A stretch of DNA of 64,000 nt from the NCBI RefSeq assembly GCF_040807025.1, contig NC_090953.1, positions 26,458,997 through 26,522,996 on the forward strand, given 5' to 3'. Below are positions 60,299 through 64,000 of the stretch, piece by piece. Numbering within the stretch: the stretch's first letter is position 1; every line of letters starts with the position of its first letter. Both the position numbers and the translations under genes were made by a program. The notes under the pieces are model-generated. The model did no database searches. It saw only the letters and a program-made list of their open reading frames with translations, and was not told the DNA's origin. The stretch is from Struthio camelus (Eukaryota; Chordata; Aves; Struthioniformes; Struthionidae).

Positions 60299-60370
60299 GC
60301 GTTGGTGGTATAGTGGTGAGCATAGCTGCCTTCCAAGCAGTTGACCCGGGTTCGATTCCCGGCCAACGCA
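60299..60370 (+). tRNA. tRNA-Gly (TCC)
   Basis: 72 nt, complete cloverleaf: acceptor GCGTTGG pairs with CCAACGC, anticodon loop CTTCCAA gives TCC, T arm CCGGGTTCGATTCCCGG, discriminator A. A TTTT terminator follows at 60378-60381. It agrees with the vertebrate tRNA-Gly(TCC) sequence as I know it. Confidence 0.96.
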
Positions 60371-60464
60371 CGCACGCTTTTCTTCTCCCAGGCGCCTGCA
60401 GAGGCCCTTCCACCTCCTGCCAGAAAAGAGCCCAGGCAGGGCTGCATGCACAGGCAGGGTGAGG

Positions 60465-60745
60465 CACCTTGACCTTCTCTGTGGCCTTTTGCTGTGCTCA
60501 CTCCAGTGTGGCCTTGTCTCTCTCGTACCGGGAAGCCCAGAAATGGACACAGCACTCCAGATGTGCTCTCACCAGTGCTGAGCAGAGGGGAAGGATCACA
60601 CCTCCCTCAGCCTGCTGGCAACGCTCTTCCTAACGCAGCCCAGGATGCTGCCAGCCGCCTTTGCTGCAAGGGCACGTTGCTGCCTCAAGTGCTGAAGGCC
60701 TTCCGGGACACAACAGCTCTGCTCTGAAATAAGTGCCCGTGAGAT
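60465..60745 (-). mobile_element. CR1 fragment, minus strand
   Basis: The plus strand reads as the complement of the CR1 C-terminal ORF2 region: a stretch with GCCCAGAAATGGACACAGCA, then CACCAGTGCTGAGCAGAGGG, then an 'AACGCAGCCCAGGATGC' segment. No intact frame. Confidence 0.75.
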
Positions 60746-61857
60746 ACCAAGCTCCTGGGGAGCTGACAGAGCCCCTAACTGCTGGAACCAGAAACATGAC
60801 GGCACCAGTGGAGTCCCTGCAAGGGCACCTGGCATGCAGATGCCCAGGGGCTCCTGCAGAGGGAGGAAGGACACTTTGAAGAGCCCTGTTCACTTGCTGC
60901 CAGGTGCGGACTGGCCCGAGAGGGAAGGCAGAGGCAACAGCCCTGAGTCCGCAGAAGAGCTCCACCTACTGCAAAGATGGTGTAACTCGAGCAGCAGTCC
61001 CTGCTGGGAGATGTGGGTGGTACAGCTTTGGGAAGAGTAATGCATGAACTGGGGGACTGAACAGTGACACGGGATGTGGCTTGGTGTTTGGCTGCATGCT
61101 TGTAAGTACGAGGCCTTGGTTTGCTCCTGAGCAGCCCCGGTGCTTCTTGCCTCCAGTGCCTCCTGTAAGTAACCACCTGTCTTAGCAAAAAAGAGACAAG
61201 GCCCGGAGTGTCTGATTCCCAAAGGAATGCCAGGTCTCCAGCTGAGATTCAGGCTCAGACGGGCAACTTGACCCTGCCTGTCAAGGGCACTGAAGGTGCC
61301 CTTCCACAGCTCAGCTGAGCACAAAATGTCCGCTTTTTGCTGCCGTGTCATTAACGCTCACCACTAAGGACGCGTTTTTGCCTGTCTGCTCTTCTTGGCA
61401 CAAACATTGCTCTTGGGAGACGCCAGGCCAGACAGGATACTGAAGTGCAGAAGGAGCACAAGGACTCATCAAATCCATCTTCCCCACTTCATTCCCTAGT
61501 GTATTTGCTGACTGCTGGAAATACCGATTGCCACCCTCCCTGGCATACTGCCTTATGCCCTCTGCCCCTCCGCCCCCTACACCTCCCAGTCCTGCCTCTC
61601 CTCAGCAGTACAGCAACCAGTGGGAAAAAGGTTCTCGGGCAAACGGCCAAAGGGTTCATGTCCTCCTCTGGCACAACAGGCAGCCTGGTGGGCTTTCAGA
61701 CCCATGGGAATATGTGGATGTCTAACACATAGTTCGTAACACTGCTGCTGTCTCCTACCCGGGGAAAATTAGGGCAGGCTGTGAAAAGCTGCTGCTTCCT
61801 GAGCACGCATGCAAGACCTGCTGAGTACATGGGCACAAGAAATGAAGACCCCCGCCC
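60746..61857. other. Spacer, nothing recognised
   Basis: About 1.1 kb without recognisable features. If an old keratin unit lay here (see 61858-61918) its coding part would be expected near its left edge, but no keratin-like peptide was found on the minus strand. Confidence 0.4.
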
Positions 61858-61918
61858 CCGAAGGCAGCTCTTGCGTGCTCTCCGAGGAGGGACTCAAGGC
61901 TGACCCTGAGAGACATCA
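61858..61918. repeat. Diverged copy of keratin upstream spacer
   Basis: About 60 bp resembling 4172-4236 of the amplicon in the same orientation; the best block is GACTCAAGGCTGACCCTGAG against GACTCAGGCTGACCCTGAG. It is a trace of an older, diverged keratin unit. Confidence 0.6.
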
Positions 61919-62137
61919 GGGTGCCCTGATCACCCACTTACAGAGTCACACTCCTGTTCTCGGAAGCCCACAAAGACAGAAACCTCACCTTTGCCTGTGG
62001 ACTTGATTGTCCTGGTTTTCTGTCTTTTTGTGCCTGTTGGCTTAGTTTTGGTGCGCTGGTATCCGTTTGGGGAGCTGCACTCAAATCGGGCAGTGCCCCA
62101 TGCTTACAGGTGGACTCGCTGTGATGGGGGAGAGGAG

Positions 62138-62196
62138 GTTTTCCCTCCCCGGTTTCCAGCAGAGAGAGGTAAGCTAGGGACAGAGGGGAATGCAGA
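62138..62196. repeat. Diverged copy of keratin downstream region
   Basis: About 58 bp (TTTTCCCTCC...CAGAGAGAGGTAAGCT...GACAGAGGGGAATGC) resembling both 63348-63402 and, more weakly, 2176-2226 of the amplicon. Sequence on either side is not shared. Confidence 0.6.
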
Positions 62197-62469
62197 GGAA
62201 CTGGTGGAGGCTGGAACTGGGAACAGCTCGTGCCTGGGTCATGGCAAGCCAGAGGTGCTGGGAGGTTTCCCAGGGAAGGGTCCATGCAGAGTGAGCTGGC
62301 AGAGCCTGTTGCTGAGGGCAAGGGAAGAGGCAGCTGGTGTGTGGGCTGGCTGACTGTGGCTGTGGCTGCTGCTTCTCTGTCCTGTGCACACACCAGAGTA
62401 GGGAGCAGCCAGGAAGAGGAAACAAAAGGCAAAAGAAAGACGGACACAAGGCTTGGTGTGGCCAAGGCT

Positions 62470-63345
62470 TGGTATTGACCCCGCAGGGGTCGATACAGGG
62501 CCCAATACTGCTCAACTTGTTCATTAATGACCTGGATGATGGGACCGAATGCACCCTCAGCAAGTTTGCTGATAAGAGAAAACCGGGAGGAGTACCTGAT
62601 ACGCCACAGGGTTGTGCTGCCGTTCAGACGGACCTCGGCAGGCTGGAGAAACGGGCAGACAGGAGCCGCAGGAAGTTCAGCAAGGCAAAGTGCAACGCCC
62701 TGCACCCGGCGAGGAATAACCCCAGGCACCCGGGGAGGAATAACACCCAGGCATGGTGGGGGCCGACCTGCTGGAAAGCAGCTTTGCAGAAAAGACCTGG
62801 GGGTCCTGGCACCCTACAAGCTGACCACAAGCCAGCAACGTGCCTTTGTGGCAAAGGCGGCCCACGGTAGGCTGGGCTGCGTGAGGAAGAGTGTTGCCAC
62901 CAGGTCAAGGGAAGTGGTGCTTTCCCCTCTACTCAGCGCTCCAGAGGCCACATCTGGAGCGCGGTCTCCAGTTCTGGGCTCCGCAGTGGAAGAAAGAGAG
63001 GGCCCTACCGGCACGAGTCCAGCAAAGAGGCACAAGGATGATTAGGGGCCTGGAGAACCTCTCATATGAGGAGAGGCTGAGAGAGTCGGGACTGTTGAGC
63101 CCGGAGAAGAGAAGGCTCACGGGGCATCTTACCAGTGCGTATAACTATCCAACGGGAGGGTCGAACGAAGACAGACCAAGGGAGTGGTGCCCCTCTTCTC
63201 GGTGGTGCCCACTGACAGGGCAAGAGTCATCGCACACAAACTGAACACGGGAAATTCAGCTTGAACGTGAGAAAATGCTTCTTTAGCGTGAGGCTGGCTG
63301 AACATTGGAACAGGTGGCCCAGAGAGGTTGTGGATTCTCCATCCT
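62470..63345 (+). mobile_element. CR1 LINE fragment, plus strand, lacking its 3' end
   Basis: Plus-strand pieces give the reverse transcriptase from SIQGPILLNLFINDLDDGTE through the C-terminal domain ([39 protein letters not shown]) with frameshifts. It then stops within the region before the 3' tail near 63345. The terminal octamers are missing. Confidence 0.85.
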
Positions 63346-64000
63346 TGGTTTTCCCTCCTCAGGTTCTGGCAGAGAGAGGTAAGCTCAGGACAGGGGGGAA
63401 TGCTTTCCTGTGCAGAGCGGGTGGCTAACGGAGGCTGGCGGAGAAAGAAACACCACCACGAGTCTCCAGCTATGCTGCACAACATCTTTAATGAGCAGGA
63501 AGGAAAAAAGGAAAAAAAGCAGCACAGAGACCAAGACACATGTTTCCTGGGTTGAGTGAGGCACAGAGAATTGCCCGTTTCCCCAGGACAAGCGGCATGC
63601 AAAGCGTTTGCCTTTTCCCATTCCAGCTCTACCTTGTGGCAATCACATCCTACCTACAGCAATTCCTAACCCCCAAACCGTCCTGCCGTCAGCAGGAGAC
63701 TCAGCAGAGCGGACGAGCACGAGCTCTTTCTCGAGGAGCTCAGAGTGCAGCAGAGCCAGAGGCAGCATGGCGAGGCCTGGCTCTGTGAGGTGGAGCTGGG
63801 AACTCAGTGCGCTCAGGCCTCCAGCCCTTTCAAGACCCCCACCAGATCAGCCTTTCTTTTCTTTCCTCATCTTTCTCTGTGCCCTCCAAATCCAGTTCTA
63901 GCTGCATGTCCCCGAGGGGCCTGCGGCTGGTTTTCTTAAAATGCACAACAAGCGTTACATCTCACCTTAAGGCTGGATTTGAGGGCCTGGCAGCAAAGAT
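63346..64000 (-). pseudogene. 3' end of a neighbouring feather-keratin gene (coding part beyond window)
   Basis: The segments 63348-63540 and 63697-63780 align with the 3' flank and 3' UTR of the array genes (about 2176-2360 and 2380-2460) at roughly 80-85% identity by eye. They include the ATTAAA signal on minus (63492-63487) and the GT-rich downstream element (63462-63447). About 150 bp unrelated to the array lies between them, and from 63790 to the edge no similarity was noticed. No keratin codons are reached. It is listed as pseudogene only because the part seen is a gene fragment; whether the gene beyond 64000 is functional cannot be judged. Confidence 0.6.

Noticed and set aside
60746-61857. 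Search for a keratin coding exon left of the 61858 trace
   Set aside because: No MSC start, PGPIL or SFPQ-like peptide was seen on the minus strand, so no gene is called.

Overview
The window is vertebrate nuclear DNA, almost certainly from a bird: it is GC-rich, crowded with remains of CR1 LINE retrotransposons, and carries feather beta-keratin (corneous beta-protein) genes. No bacterial, viral or organellar genes were seen.

Positions 1-53077 are a head-to-tail tandem array with a period of about 6.85 kb. With the phase fixed by the right-hand end of the array, there is a partial unit (1-5051) followed by seven complete units (5052-11904, 11905-18757, 18758-25621, 25622-32488, 32489-39358, 39359-46217, 46218-53077). 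The array runs off the left edge. Every unit has the same layout: a block of CR1 relics, all on the minus strand, then one feather-keratin gene, also on the minus strand, then about 1.2 kb of non-repetitive upstream spacer. Each gene has a TATA-type core promoter, a 38-nt non-coding first exon, one ~809-nt intron in the 5' UTR, and a second exon holding the whole 105-codon reading frame, a ~0.3 kb 3' UTR and an ATTAAA poly(A) signal. The eight predicted proteins are identical, and the units differ only by scattered substitutions and a few small indels, so the array is recent or actively homogenised.

At 53077 the array stops abruptly and joins a plus-strand CR1 copy. The right flank (53078-64000) is single-copy-like spacer with further CR1 fragments, GT-rich simple repeats, an intact initiator tRNA-Met gene (minus strand), a decayed tRNA-Ser, and an intact tRNA-Gly(TCC) gene. 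At 61.9-62.2 kb there are short diverged copies of keratin-unit spacer. At 63.35-63.8 kb there is the 3' end of another keratin gene on the minus strand, whose coding part should lie just beyond the right edge. The window is therefore a stretch of a feather-keratin cluster: a homogenised amplicon, then a spacer holding tRNA genes, then the start of a diverged neighbour gene. The keratin genes would be co-expressed dosage copies supplying one structural protein to cornifying feather cells; that role comes from the protein family, not from anything measured here.
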